From Candidatus Heimdallarchaeota archaeon LC_3 (GTDB lineage: Archaea; Asgardarchaeota; Heimdallarchaeia; Hodarchaeales; LC-3), in assembly GCA_001940645.1 (NCBI GenBank), contig MDVS01000109.1, positions 1 through 52,165 on the forward strand: a stretch of 52,165 nt of DNA, written 5' to 3'. Positions 1 through 7,805 of this stretch are shown in pieces. Under the pieces are notes generated by a model, which saw nothing but the letters and a program-made list of their open reading frames with translations, was not told the origin of the DNA and did not search any database. Both the position numbers and the translations under genes were made by a program. Position 1 is the stretch's first letter, and each line of letters opens with the position of its first letter.

Positions 1-94
1 GTGCACCCCAACCCCAATCATCACCAAAAGTCATAGTTCCTAATGCTAATTCAGAAACACGTAAACCACTGTTACCTAAAAGCTTAAATTTCAT
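1..94 (-). CDS. Aldo/keto reductase, N-terminal fragment cut by window edge
   Basis: Reading leftwards from an ATG at 94, the 31 visible residues begin MKFKLLGNSGLRVSELALGT and continue with a TFGDDWGWG stretch. This is the first beta-strand and cofactor-pocket segment typical of aldo/keto reductases. The rest lies outside the window. It sits just downstream of, and in the same direction as, another aldo/keto reductase (118-1113), so the two form a tandem pair and may be co-transcribed. The substrate cannot be judged. Confidence 0.8.
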   Translation of the reverse strand, partial: MKFKLLGNSGLRVSELALGTMTFGDDWGWGA

Positions 95-117
95 TTCTTT
101 ACCTTTTTACTTTTTCT

Positions 118-1113
118 TTACAAATTTCTTGAAGGTCGGTAAATTGGATGTAATTTTGGAATATTATCTAATATTTCATCTATTCTAACTAATATATCTT
201 TTGTTAAATATATTTCAGTAGCTTTTACATTTTCTTGAACATGTTCAATTTTGGTGGCTCCAGTAATTACTGATGATATCTCATTACGCCTTAAAGCCCA
301 AGATAGTGCCAATTGGCTTAATTTAACATCCAATTCTTTAGAAATTTCTTCGAGTTTGGAAATTTTGGAGAAGAAATCATCTGTAAAGTACCCTTCTAAG
401 AACTTCATAAAGTCTTTTTGTTTTGCTCGTGAATCATCTGGAATAACATCTTTTTTATATTTTCCAGTCAAAAATCCTTGTGCTAATGGACTCCAAGGAA
501 CAATACCCATACCATGATACTTAGTTGTTTCCATGATTTCCAATTCTATGTGTCGATCGAGCATATTATATCTTGGTTGCTCAACACTTGGTGCATGTGC
601 TCCTAATTCTTTTGCGATACCAATTGCTCTTTCTAATTGTGCTGCGCTCCAAACTGAAGTTCCCCAGTAGTGGATTTTTCCTGATTTAATTAAATCATCC
701 ATAGCTAGAATAGTTTCCTCTAAGGGAGTATAGGGATCCCATCTATGACAGAAATAGATGTCAAGATAATCTAATCCAAATCTCTCCAATGTTCCGTCAA
801 TTGAATCCATTATATGTTTTCGCGAAAGTCCTGTATCATTTACATTATTTGTCAAAGGCCAGAATACTTTCGATGAAATCACTAGATCCTTTCGAGGTTG
901 ATTTTCTTCTTTCAGGACTTTTCCAACAGCTATTTCTGCTTTTCCTTTTGCATAAATATCTGCTACATCAATAAAATTAATTCCTTGGTTGAAAGCTTCA
1001 TGAATACATTTTTCTGTAGTATCTTGTTCAACAGAATTCCCATAAGTTAACCATGCTCCAAGTGATACTTCTGAGAGTCTCATACCGTGTTTTCCCATAT
1101 TTCTATATTTCAA
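118..1113 (-). CDS. Aldo/keto reductase (Kv-beta-like group)
   Basis: NAD(P)H-dependent oxidoreductase with a TIM-barrel fold. The catalytic tetrad of the family is visible: Asp and Tyr in FIDVADIYAKGKAE, Lys in VISSKVFW, and His in YFCHRWDP. C-terminal cofactor-binding residues are in SSVITGATKIEHVQENV. Length (about 331 aa) is normal. The frame is open from a TTG at 1128, but a TTG at 1113 fits better: it gives MKYRNMGKHG, where family members usually start, and it has a GGAG ribosome-binding site about 8 nt upstream. The next gene downstream is a second aldo/keto reductase. The family is known to reduce aldehydes and ketones; the actual substrate here is unknown. Confidence 0.88.
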   Translation of the reverse strand: MKYRNMGKHGMRLSEVSLGAWLTYGNSVEQDTTEKCIHEAFNQGINFIDVADIYAKGKAEIAVGKVLKEENQPRKDLVISSKVFWPLTNNVNDTGLSRKHIMDSIDGTLERFGLDYLDIYFCHRWDPYTPLEETILAMDDLIKSGKIHYWGTSVWSAAQLERAIGIAKELGAHAPSVEQPRYNMLDRHIELEIMETTKYHGMGIVPWSPLAQGFLTGKYKKDVIPDDSRAKQKDFMKFLEGYFTDDFFSKISKLEEISKELDVKLSQLALSWALRRNEISSVITGATKIEHVQENVKATEIYLTKDILVRIDEILDNIPKLHPIYRPSRNL

Positions 1114-1233
1114 AGTTAAATTCTCCAAAAAAATTATTGTTAATTTTGTATAACTGCTTAAAAATTGATTTTATAGTTTCGTAAAATGATTTTTCTTTCT
1201 CGTAAAACCACTGTATTCCTCTAGTATTACTAA

Positions 1234-1253
1234 AATAGGTAATAAAACCTATT
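1234..1253. promoter_or_regulatory. Inverted repeat in divergent promoter region
   Basis: AATAGGT and ACCTATT form perfect 7-bp arms around a 6-bp spacer. The repeat lies between the aldo/keto reductase start and the GTG at 1274 of the divergent secreted protein, 21-40 nt upstream of the latter. Position fits an operator overlapping the promoter. No regulator is identified. Confidence 0.35.
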
Positions 1254-1273
1254 AATTATTTGTTGAATTTGAA

Positions 1274-2032
1274 GTGAATTTGACATTGAAAATAAAATCG
1301 ATAAAAATTTTAATAATTTTAGTCAGTTTATTACTTTTTACTCAATTAAGTATAGTTAATAATGCTTTCAATGGCACTCAATCAAAATTGAATTCTAGTT
1401 ATCATTCATGGAAGATAGATAGTTGGAACGATGATTCATTGGTATTTTATTATCCAGTTGGAAATATTCAAGCCTACAACGGTTCCACTCTATGGTATAA
1501 TGTTACTGAATTCAATAACCAAAATTATACACATCCTTCAAATGGGTTATTCTCAATTGGTAATCTCTCAACAAGTTCCAATAATAATGAAATTGGTTCA
1601 AACCTCGTTTTTTCGATTTGGCCTTGGATTCCTGGTCTAATTACTCATAATAATTGGACTTGGCACAAAATCGAATCTCAAAAAGTTTCTCAAGAAGGTT
1701 TTACCCAAGGAAAAATTGAAATAAAAGAAAATTCATCATTTTCTTTTCAAGATTTTAATAGAAATTCAATTCAATTCGAATATCATCAAAATTCTTCATT
1801 AGGAAATCAAAACACAACTCTTATTTATGATATGGATACAGGTATTCTTCTTTTTGGTTTCACAGAAATATTTTTTGGTAAATATTATGTATTAGAAGTA
1901 ACTTTAACATCTAGTTCTGTGATCATTTCAAATAACTATAATAATACATCACTTACAGTTAATTCTTCTCTTTTATGGATTTTTCCGTTTTTAATATTGG
2001 TCACATTGAAACTTGGATTTAAAAAAAGATGA
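1274..2032 (+). CDS. Secreted or surface-anchored glycoprotein, unknown function
   Basis: No family is recognised in this 252-aa protein. Visible features are an N-terminal signal segment (LKIKSIKILIILVSLLLFTQ), a hydrophilic ectodomain carrying about a dozen N-glycosylation sequons (for example NGT, NSS, NVT, NYT, NLS, NWT, NTT), and a C-terminal membrane anchor SLLWIFPFLILVTLKLGF followed by KKR. This is the build of an archaeal surface protein exposed outside the cell and held by one C-terminal helix. The start is a GTG. A palindromic element lies just upstream. The next gene is convergent. Confidence 0.7.
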   Translation: MNLTLKIKSIKILIILVSLLLFTQLSIVNNAFNGTQSKLNSSYHSWKIDSWNDDSLVFYYPVGNIQAYNGSTLWYNVTEFNNQNYTHPSNGLFSIGNLSTSSNNNEIGSNLVFSIWPWIPGLITHNNWTWHKIESQKVSQEGFTQGKIEIKENSSFSFQDFNRNSIQFEYHQNSSLGNQNTTLIYDMDTGILLFGFTEIFFGKYYVLEVTLTSSSVIISNNYNNTSLTVNSSLLWIFPFLILVTLKLGFKKR

Positions 2033-2055
2033 TAAACAATTAATTTTCTTTATTA

Positions 2056-2457
2056 TTATTTTGTTCTTTGTATCCAAAAAGCTCGATCAATCTGATCAAA
2101 TCCGATTTTAGGATAGTAATCAACAGCTTCTGGAACAGAAATTAACAATAATGAAACTTCCTCTCCCAAAAATGATTGTAATTTTTCAACAATTTTTTTT
2201 CCTACTCCTTGTTTTTGGTAAGATTTTATTACTGCGAGATCCGATAAGTAACAACAATATCGGAAATCTGTTAATGCACGGGCTACACCAATAATTTTCT
2301 TATCTTTTCTTGCGATTACAATGACATCTGCATGTTCTATCATAGATTTCATTCTTGATAAATCATTAGTGGGTCTTTCAAGACCTGCTTCATCAAAAAT
2401 GTAAGCTAATTCTTTAGCTGAAATGTTTTTATCCGCACTATAAGTTATGTTTTCCAT
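2056..2457 (-). CDS. GNAT-family N-acetyltransferase
   Basis: 133-aa acetyl-CoA-dependent acyltransferase. The acetyl-CoA pyrophosphate-binding motif A is clear at about residues 72-95: DLAVIKSYQKQGVGKKIVEK (Q-x-x-G-x-G). It follows the beta-strand CCYLSDLAV, and a later strand SLLLISVPEAVDYYPKIGF matches motif B. Short single-domain members acetylate small molecules or protein N-termini; nothing here shows which. It ends 24 bp from the convergent surface-protein gene. Confidence 0.85.
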   Translation of the reverse strand: MENITYSADKNISAKELAYIFDEAGLERPTNDLSRMKSMIEHADVIVIARKDKKIIGVARALTDFRYCCYLSDLAVIKSYQKQGVGKKIVEKLQSFLGEEVSLLLISVPEAVDYYPKIGFDQIDRAFWIQRTK

Positions 2458-2564
2458 TGATATTTATTTCCTTATTTCTAAATTAGCTAGTAGATGATTT
2501 TTGAACCGATTTTTCAGCCTTGATGAAATATAAAATTAATACATCTAAGAATTAGATCTATTAA

Positions 2565-2774
2565 TCAACTTTTCCAGTAGGAATTCAACCAAAGACAGTG
2601 GAACCATATCTTAAAACAACTGCAATTAACGAACATGTCATTGTATTAACTCTATTAATATCAAGAGATTGCGTACAACCTGTTATTCAGGAAAAAGAAA
2701 GTAAAAGCATCCCAATTAAAGCAATTATTAAAAAAAATCCAAAAATAACTCTTAGGTCTCTCTTTTTGTATTAA
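2565..2774 (+). pseudogene. Start-less coding relic
   Basis: The 2458-2953 gap holds a 69-codon open frame with normal codon use (VGIQPKTVEPYLKTTAINEH onward, ending SLFLY) but no ATG, GTG or TTG that would give a sensible start. It looks like the tail of a decayed gene. No family is recognised, and chance cannot be excluded in such AT-rich DNA. The rest of the gap shows nothing more than the promoter region of the following transporter. Confidence 0.25.
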
Positions 2775-2953
2775 CCACACGAAATTGAGAGAAATTAATT
2801 GAAGCTTTTTTGTAAAAATTAGCAATATTTTCATTTGCTAGACCCATTTTTTAAATTTTTAACTTAGAGAAAAACGTTTAATACTATTTTTTAAGTTAAA
2901 AATAACTTCTCCAGTTTTTTATAATTTAAAACATTCTTTGAGAATTGATAAAA

Positions 2954-4021
2954 ATGGTAAAATTCCTATCTAAAATGAATACAGGGCCATTATTTATAGC
3001 ACTGGCTGCTTTTCTCTGGACAACTGATGCGTTCGTCAGAAGTAATTATGATTCCATTTTAACTGGCATTCAAATAGTACTCCTTGAACATTTGATAATT
3101 GTGATTATGATTTCACCATTAATCGTTAAATACATACCAAAATTGCTAGAATTAACTAAAAAGGAATGGGGAGCAGTCCTTTTTATCGGGATTGGAGGAA
3201 GTGCTCTCGCTACTGTTGCATTTACTGAAGGGATATTCATTGGGTCACCATTTCAATTTATTGCAGTTGTTATCCTCTTGCAGCAAACTCAACCGTTAAT
3301 CGCAATTGGATTATCTCATCTCCTTTTAAAAGAAAGATTACCCAATTTTTACTATCCCTTAGCAACTGTTTCATTAATTGGAGTGTTTTTAATTATTTTT
3401 CCCACTATTTCAGGCTTTACTCAAAGTGTTGGTGGATTATTAAATACTCTATCACAATTAACTTCAAGTAATGGCTTTCTTGCAGGATTATTAGGACTAA
3501 CAGCAGCATTTCTGTGGGGAAGCTCAACAGTCTTTGGAAGATATGTCATGGAACACGGACAACAAAAACCAGCTTACTTTCAAATGGTTACCTATCGATT
3601 TTTTATTGCTTTCATATTTTTACTTTTACTTATTCCGTTTTATAGTCGTTCGTCGCTCATAGAAATGGGTGGTTTTTTGAATCTCAGCCGATATCCATCT
3701 TTTGAAGCTATTGCTACATTTTCATTACTGACTGGGTTAATTTACATCGCATTAATTGTCGGATTATTATCCTTGTTACTATATTATTACGGATTGAAAA
3801 CCACACATGCAAGTATGTCAGCTATCGCTGAACTTGCATTTCCCTTATCTTTCTTTATGATAATCCCATTTCTACAAAGCTTGGGAACGGAAATCATATT
3901 TCCTGATTCTATACAATTATTAGGATCCATATTACTAATCAGTTCGGCAACATTACTTTCTTATAACTATGGTAAACTATTCCAAAAACAAATAAAAAAA
4001 GAAGTAATAATAACCACATAA
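2954..4021 (+). CDS. EamA/DMT-family transporter
   Basis: Integral membrane protein of about 355 aa with two homologous halves of roughly five helices each, the usual EamA arrangement. The first half runs from PLFIALAAFLWTTDAFVRS to the VFLIIFPTISGF helix. The second begins at GLLGLTAAFLWGSSTVFGRY, repeating the AAFLWxxxxVF signature. Family members export amino acids, nucleotides or sugars; the substrate cannot be told. The frame extends 9 nt further to a TTG, but the ATG at 2954 (MVKFLSKMN) is the more natural start. It stands alone, transcribed away from the PPTase gene. Confidence 0.85.
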   Translation: MVKFLSKMNTGPLFIALAAFLWTTDAFVRSNYDSILTGIQIVLLEHLIIVIMISPLIVKYIPKLLELTKKEWGAVLFIGIGGSALATVAFTEGIFIGSPFQFIAVVILLQQTQPLIAIGLSHLLLKERLPNFYYPLATVSLIGVFLIIFPTISGFTQSVGGLLNTLSQLTSSNGFLAGLLGLTAAFLWGSSTVFGRYVMEHGQQKPAYFQMVTYRFFIAFIFLLLLIPFYSRSSLIEMGGFLNLSRYPSFEAIATFSLLTGLIYIALIVGLLSLLLYYYGLKTTHASMSAIAELAFPLSFFMIIPFLQSLGTEIIFPDSIQLLGSILLISSATLLSYNYGKLFQKQIKKEVIITT

Positions 4022-4178
4022 AAGATTTAAAAACAGAACTCACATTTAAATCTTAAAATTAGTTGGTATTTAGAGAAACGAGAAGCACAATACTATTTCT
4101 TAAGATATTCGCTTAATTTTTCTAAACAAATATATAATGATGTTGAAAATACGATTACTGGTAACTGTAATGATTTGT

Positions 4179-4390
4179 TTATTGCCTTATTATAGCAATT
4201 TTCTTCATTAAATTAAATCCTTTTCCTTTTGCTCTTTCTACTATTATTTTTAGATTATTTCTTATATTATTTCCATCCGTTACCAATGTAGCTGGTGATT
4301 TTAGATGGTGCATATTTTTCTATACTTTTCAGCTAATATTACTCCAATTTCAAATTGATCAACATTATTTTTGATAGCTGGTCTTCTTAC
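4179..4390 (-). pseudogene. Frameshifted coding relic
   Basis: On the minus strand this gap carries two protein-like pieces in different frames: VRRPAIKNNVDQFEIGVILA followed by EKY, then, after a shift, SPATLVTDGNNIRNNLKIIV continuing to KKIAIIRQ and a stop at 4181-4179. Together they read like the C-terminal part of one decayed protein. The family is not recognised. The remainder of 4022-4419 shows no gene. Confidence 0.3.
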
Positions 4391-4419
4391 TTATTCAGAA
4401 AAAAATAGCTCATATCTTT

Positions 4420-5121
4420 TCACAAATTAAAATACTTTATTTTCTTTTTTACATTAGTTGTAACAACCGAGCAGACATATTCATTAAGTAAAATTCTATT
4501 TTGAAACCACCAATTCTTCTTCAGATATTCTTCTTGAAATTCAAAGCCTAAAATTTCATTCTCAGAAAATTTTATACTGAATTCACTGAAAAAATTCACA
4601 TTATCTAATCCCAAAGCTTTCACTATTGCTTCTTTCATTGTCCAAATGCGAAAAAATAGTTCTTTTTGATTTAAAGGTCTAAGATTATTGAATTTTTCTT
4701 TCTCTTCTCGCGAAAAAAATCTTTTAATTAACTTATAATAATCGATTTCATTTCTTAAATATTCAATATCAACTCCAACCTCACAATTTATTCCTAAAGC
4801 AATTACAGCAAGATCATTCTTATGGGAAATATTGAATTTCAACTCAGAGTTTTTAATAAATGGTTTTCCCCTTTCATTAACACTTATTATTATATTTTCA
4901 GGATCTATGTTAATATATTTAGATAAAATTATTCTTAATATTCCTCTATAATATAAATATCTTTCTCCTTCACTTATAATATTAAAATCATCTATTTTTT
5001 TTAATTCTGAATAAGATAAAATTCTCTTCAAATCTTCATGAGATAAAATCTGATTGGATAGAGAAATAATCCAAATATGGATTTCTTGATCCGAAATAGA
5101 ATAAATTATTTTATTAAACAA
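4420..5121 (-). CDS. 4'-phosphopantetheinyl transferase, Sfp type
   Basis: Transfers the phosphopantetheine arm of CoA to a serine of a carrier protein. Both family motifs are present: FNISHKNDLAVIALGINCEV followed by GVDIE (Mg/CoA-binding Asp and Glu), and FRIWTMKEAIVKALG (the WxxKEAxxKA motif). At 233 aa it matches the Sfp/EntD/HetI length. The start appears to be TTG at 5121. No carrier protein, PKS or NRPS gene lies in this window, so the target is elsewhere in the genome. It shares a 112-bp divergent promoter region with the deiodinase-like gene at 5234. Confidence 0.9.
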   Translation of the reverse strand: MFNKIIYSISDQEIHIWIISLSNQILSHEDLKRILSYSELKKIDDFNIISEGERYLYYRGILRIILSKYINIDPENIIISVNERGKPFIKNSELKFNISHKNDLAVIALGINCEVGVDIEYLRNEIDYYKLIKRFFSREEKEKFNNLRPLNQKELFFRIWTMKEAIVKALGLDNVNFFSEFSIKFSENEILGFEFQEEYLKKNWWFQNRILLNEYVCSVVTTNVKKKIKYFNL

Positions 5122-5233
5122 GGATTACACTTATTTTTTTTATAAAACTATTTTATATCCAGAGAAATTTTTTAATATAAGATAAATATTTCATATATCA
5201 TATCCAAAATCTCAAAACATCAGTGAAATTAAT

Positions 5234-5911
5234 ATGGCTAATTCACCTTATCCTTTTATTCCTTATTCAATAAAAACTTACCCTCTTGAAGAAATGAGGC
5301 AGAAAGTCTCAAAATTTTATAAATGGGCAGATGAACGAAGGTCTGTCAGAGATTTTTCTGACAAAGCTATTTCTAGAGAAATAATTGAGAATCTTATAAA
5401 AACTGCTAACACTGCTCCCTCAGGTGCTCATAAACAACCATGGACTTTTGTTGTTGTTGATAATCCTGATCTTAAACGTAAAATACGTATTGCTGCTGAA
5501 AAAGAAGAGAAAAAAAGTTATGACTCTAGAATGAGTGAGGAATGGTTAAGAGATTTAGCACCTATAGGAACTACTTGGAGAAAACCTTTTATCGAAACTG
5601 TTCCCTATATAATTGTCGTGTTCGAGCAGTTTTATGGATGGGATCCAAAGAAAGAAGTTAAATCAAAACATTACTACGTGAAAGAGAGTGTAGGGATAGC
5701 TGTAGGATTTCTAATACTTGCCATAAGAAATGCTGGATTAGTAACTCTTACCCATACACCCAGTCCTATGAATTTCTTACGAGATATACTTGGAAGACCA
5801 AAAAATGAACGACCTTACGTTTTATTACCAGTAGGATATCCCAGTGATTTAGCATGTGTACCAGATTTAAGAAGAAAGAACTTAAACGAAATTCTTCAGT
5901 GGAATAATTAG
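5234..5911 (+). CDS. Iodotyrosine deiodinase-like nitroreductase-fold flavoprotein
   Basis: FMN-dependent reductase of the nitroreductase fold. It aligns with the iodotyrosine deiodinase (IYD) branch, which reductively removes halogen from halotyrosines. FMN contacts are in RRSVRDFS (R35, R36, S37, R39). The C-terminal half, LLPVGYPSDLACVPDLRRKN, is very close to IYD. The IYD lid residues that bind the zwitterion of the substrate (human E157, Y161, K182) have counterparts E92, Y96 and K117 with the same spacing, also relative to the first FMN Arg (57 residues). The enzyme is soluble, without the membrane anchor of vertebrate IYD. Next is a DHH gene 16 bp downstream, probably co-transcribed. 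Confidence 0.85.
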   Translation: MANSPYPFIPYSIKTYPLEEMRQKVSKFYKWADERRSVRDFSDKAISREIIENLIKTANTAPSGAHKQPWTFVVVDNPDLKRKIRIAAEKEEKKSYDSRMSEEWLRDLAPIGTTWRKPFIETVPYIIVVFEQFYGWDPKKEVKSKHYYVKESVGIAVGFLILAIRNAGLVTLTHTPSPMNFLRDILGRPKNERPYVLLPVGYPSDLACVPDLRRKNLNEILQWNN

Positions 5912-5927
5912 AAATTTCATATTATCG

Positions 5928-7055
5928 ATGTGTATTATCATGAATTCATCTACAAACATTTCTGAATATATCTCTAATATTCAAAATCCAGAAAAGAAAC
6001 AATATTTCAGTGAAATAATTGATTTACTTAAAAAACCAGGAAGAAAGGTTGCTTATCATGCTTTTTGCACAGATGGAGCGATATCTGCTGCTTTACTTAA
6101 ATTAGTAGGAGAAGGAGATATATTTGTTCCCTTAGATTATTCTATTATTAATAACAAAATACTTGGTCCTTGGTTATCAGTACAAGAATGGTATGCAATA
6201 GTTGATTTGAAGCCTATTAATACAACTTTTACGGCAGAATTGTATGTTGATCACCATATATCAGGTTTGGGAGCGAAATTTAATGCTAAAAGAATTCATT
6301 TTGAAACAGGAAAGACGGGTCCTTCTGGAGCATTTGTGTTATGGAAATACATGATAAATAAATTTAAATTTCCTAGATATGTTAAAGTATTAATTGAAAT
6401 GTCAGTGATTACAGATACAGCATCTTATAAGACTCCAGCACCAATTACTCTTTTCGAAAAAGAGAATTACGAATTTTCTGATGACCAACTTGATTCGAAA
6501 AGGTTTCATAAAGCTATTTGGGATCTTCAAGATGCTCTTACATTTGAAAATAAGACTGTTAATCCCAATAATTTATGTGTTGATTTATTAGCTAAAGGAG
6601 GATTAGAAATTTTGCTTGAAAATGAGATAATAATTAAAAGAATTAACAAACATAGATCAGATCGTATGTTAACACTTGAGTTTGCAAAAACATTAACAGC
6701 TACTGAATTAACAACAATTATCAATCCTAAGACTAGAAATGTGCAAGATTTTTTAGTTCATTATCTTACTAATAACGGAGCAAAAGTAGTAGTTATTCTC
6801 AAAGAAGATCCCTTCGACAAAACATGTTCCATCAGTCTTAGACAGAGTAAATTAAATCAAAAATCAGAAAAAGATAAATATCGATTAGACACTTTTGCAA
6901 AACTATTTACTGGAGGAGGAGGAGGACATATTGAGGCTGCAGGTAGTCATTCCAACTCGTTGAAAGAAGCTATAGAAATCATTGAGACATGGAGCAAAGA
7001 AAAGGAACTTAAAAGCATTTCTTACAATGTCGAAAAAGCATTAAATTATAACTAA
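5928..7055 (+). CDS. DHH-family phosphoesterase
   Basis: 375-aa DHH/DHHA1 protein. The DHH motif is YVDHHISG at about residue 107. An earlier metal-site segment HAFCTDGAISAALL replaces the usual HxDxDG form, so the first His/Asp pair is partly altered. The C-terminal DHHA1 substrate domain ends in LFTGGGGGHIEAAGSH, the glycine-rich RNA/nucleotide-binding motif. Relatives include nanoRNase/pAp phosphatase, c-di-AMP phosphodiesterase and RecJ-like nucleases. Absence of RecJ-specific domains makes a small-nucleotide phosphoesterase likelier. Start may be ATG 5928 or ATG 5940 (MNSSTNISEY). It follows the deiodinase-like gene closely. Confidence 0.85.
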   Translation: MCIIMNSSTNISEYISNIQNPEKKQYFSEIIDLLKKPGRKVAYHAFCTDGAISAALLKLVGEGDIFVPLDYSIINNKILGPWLSVQEWYAIVDLKPINTTFTAELYVDHHISGLGAKFNAKRIHFETGKTGPSGAFVLWKYMINKFKFPRYVKVLIEMSVITDTASYKTPAPITLFEKENYEFSDDQLDSKRFHKAIWDLQDALTFENKTVNPNNLCVDLLAKGGLEILLENEIIIKRINKHRSDRMLTLEFAKTLTATELTTIINPKTRNVQDFLVHYLTNNGAKVVVILKEDPFDKTCSISLRQSKLNQKSEKDKYRLDTFAKLFTGGGGGHIEAAGSHSNSLKEAIEIIETWSKEKELKSISYNVEKALNYN

Positions 7056-7175
7056 TTATATTTTAAACATAAATTAAATTCATATATTAATTTTCTTATG
7101 CAATCTGAGTAGTTTTACTCAGTTAGTAAATCAAAACGGTTGTGTTACCAACAGTAATTAGAGAATAATGATATA

Positions 7176-7580
7176 TTAATCTATAAGACGGTCATGCTCG
7201 ATATAAAAGCATTTATCCATTGTAACTTCTATATCTAATTCTTCTGCCATTTTTTTAGCAGTTTCATCTACAATATCTAACTGCATCCAAATATATTTTG
7301 GTTCAATCTCTAAAGCTTCTTCAACGACTTCAACGACCTCCTCACTAGGCCTAAATATATTAACCATATCTACTTTAACTGGAATATCCTTCAACGAACG
7401 GTAAACTTTTTCTCCCAAGATTTCCTCTGTTTCAAGATTAACAGGAATCATTGTGTAACCTTGTTTTTTCATATAACGTGGTATTCTATGTGCTGCTTTA
7501 GAAGGAAACCTTGAACAACCTACAACTGCTATAACTTTGGTATTCTCCATCATATCGATTAATTTTTCATCTGAACACAT
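7176..7580 (-). CDS. CoA-binding domain protein (YccU type)
   Basis: 134-aa single Rossmann domain of the CoA_binding_2 family. The nucleotide-binding loop is VIAVVGCSRFPSKAAHRIPR. Later come the YxMIPVNL strand, the VDMVNIFRP strand and the terminal TMDKCFYIEH segment typical of the family. Members bind CoA and are linked to acyl-CoA metabolism or succinyl-CoA-synthetase-like folds, but the biochemical role is not defined. It is a monocistronic gene on the minus strand between two plus-strand genes. Confidence 0.85.
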   Translation of the reverse strand: MCSDEKLIDMMENTKVIAVVGCSRFPSKAAHRIPRYMKKQGYTMIPVNLETEEILGEKVYRSLKDIPVKVDMVNIFRPSEEVVEVVEEALEIEPKYIWMQLDIVDETAKKMAEELDIEVTMDKCFYIEHDRLID

Positions 7581-7805
7581 GTTTAAATTCCACTTAAATT
7601 TATTTGAGTAACTAAATAATATATTCTAAATAAATATCAGCTAATATTTAATATTTTTTCGTTACTAACCAGTAGTCAAATCAGAATATATATTTAAATC
7701 CATTTCCTCAGCTAAATTATAATAAATACAAAAATTTTATAGTTTTTTTAAAGTTACATTTTCTTGAATTAAAATAATATTATCTTTGAAAACTTGGTGA
7801 CTGGA

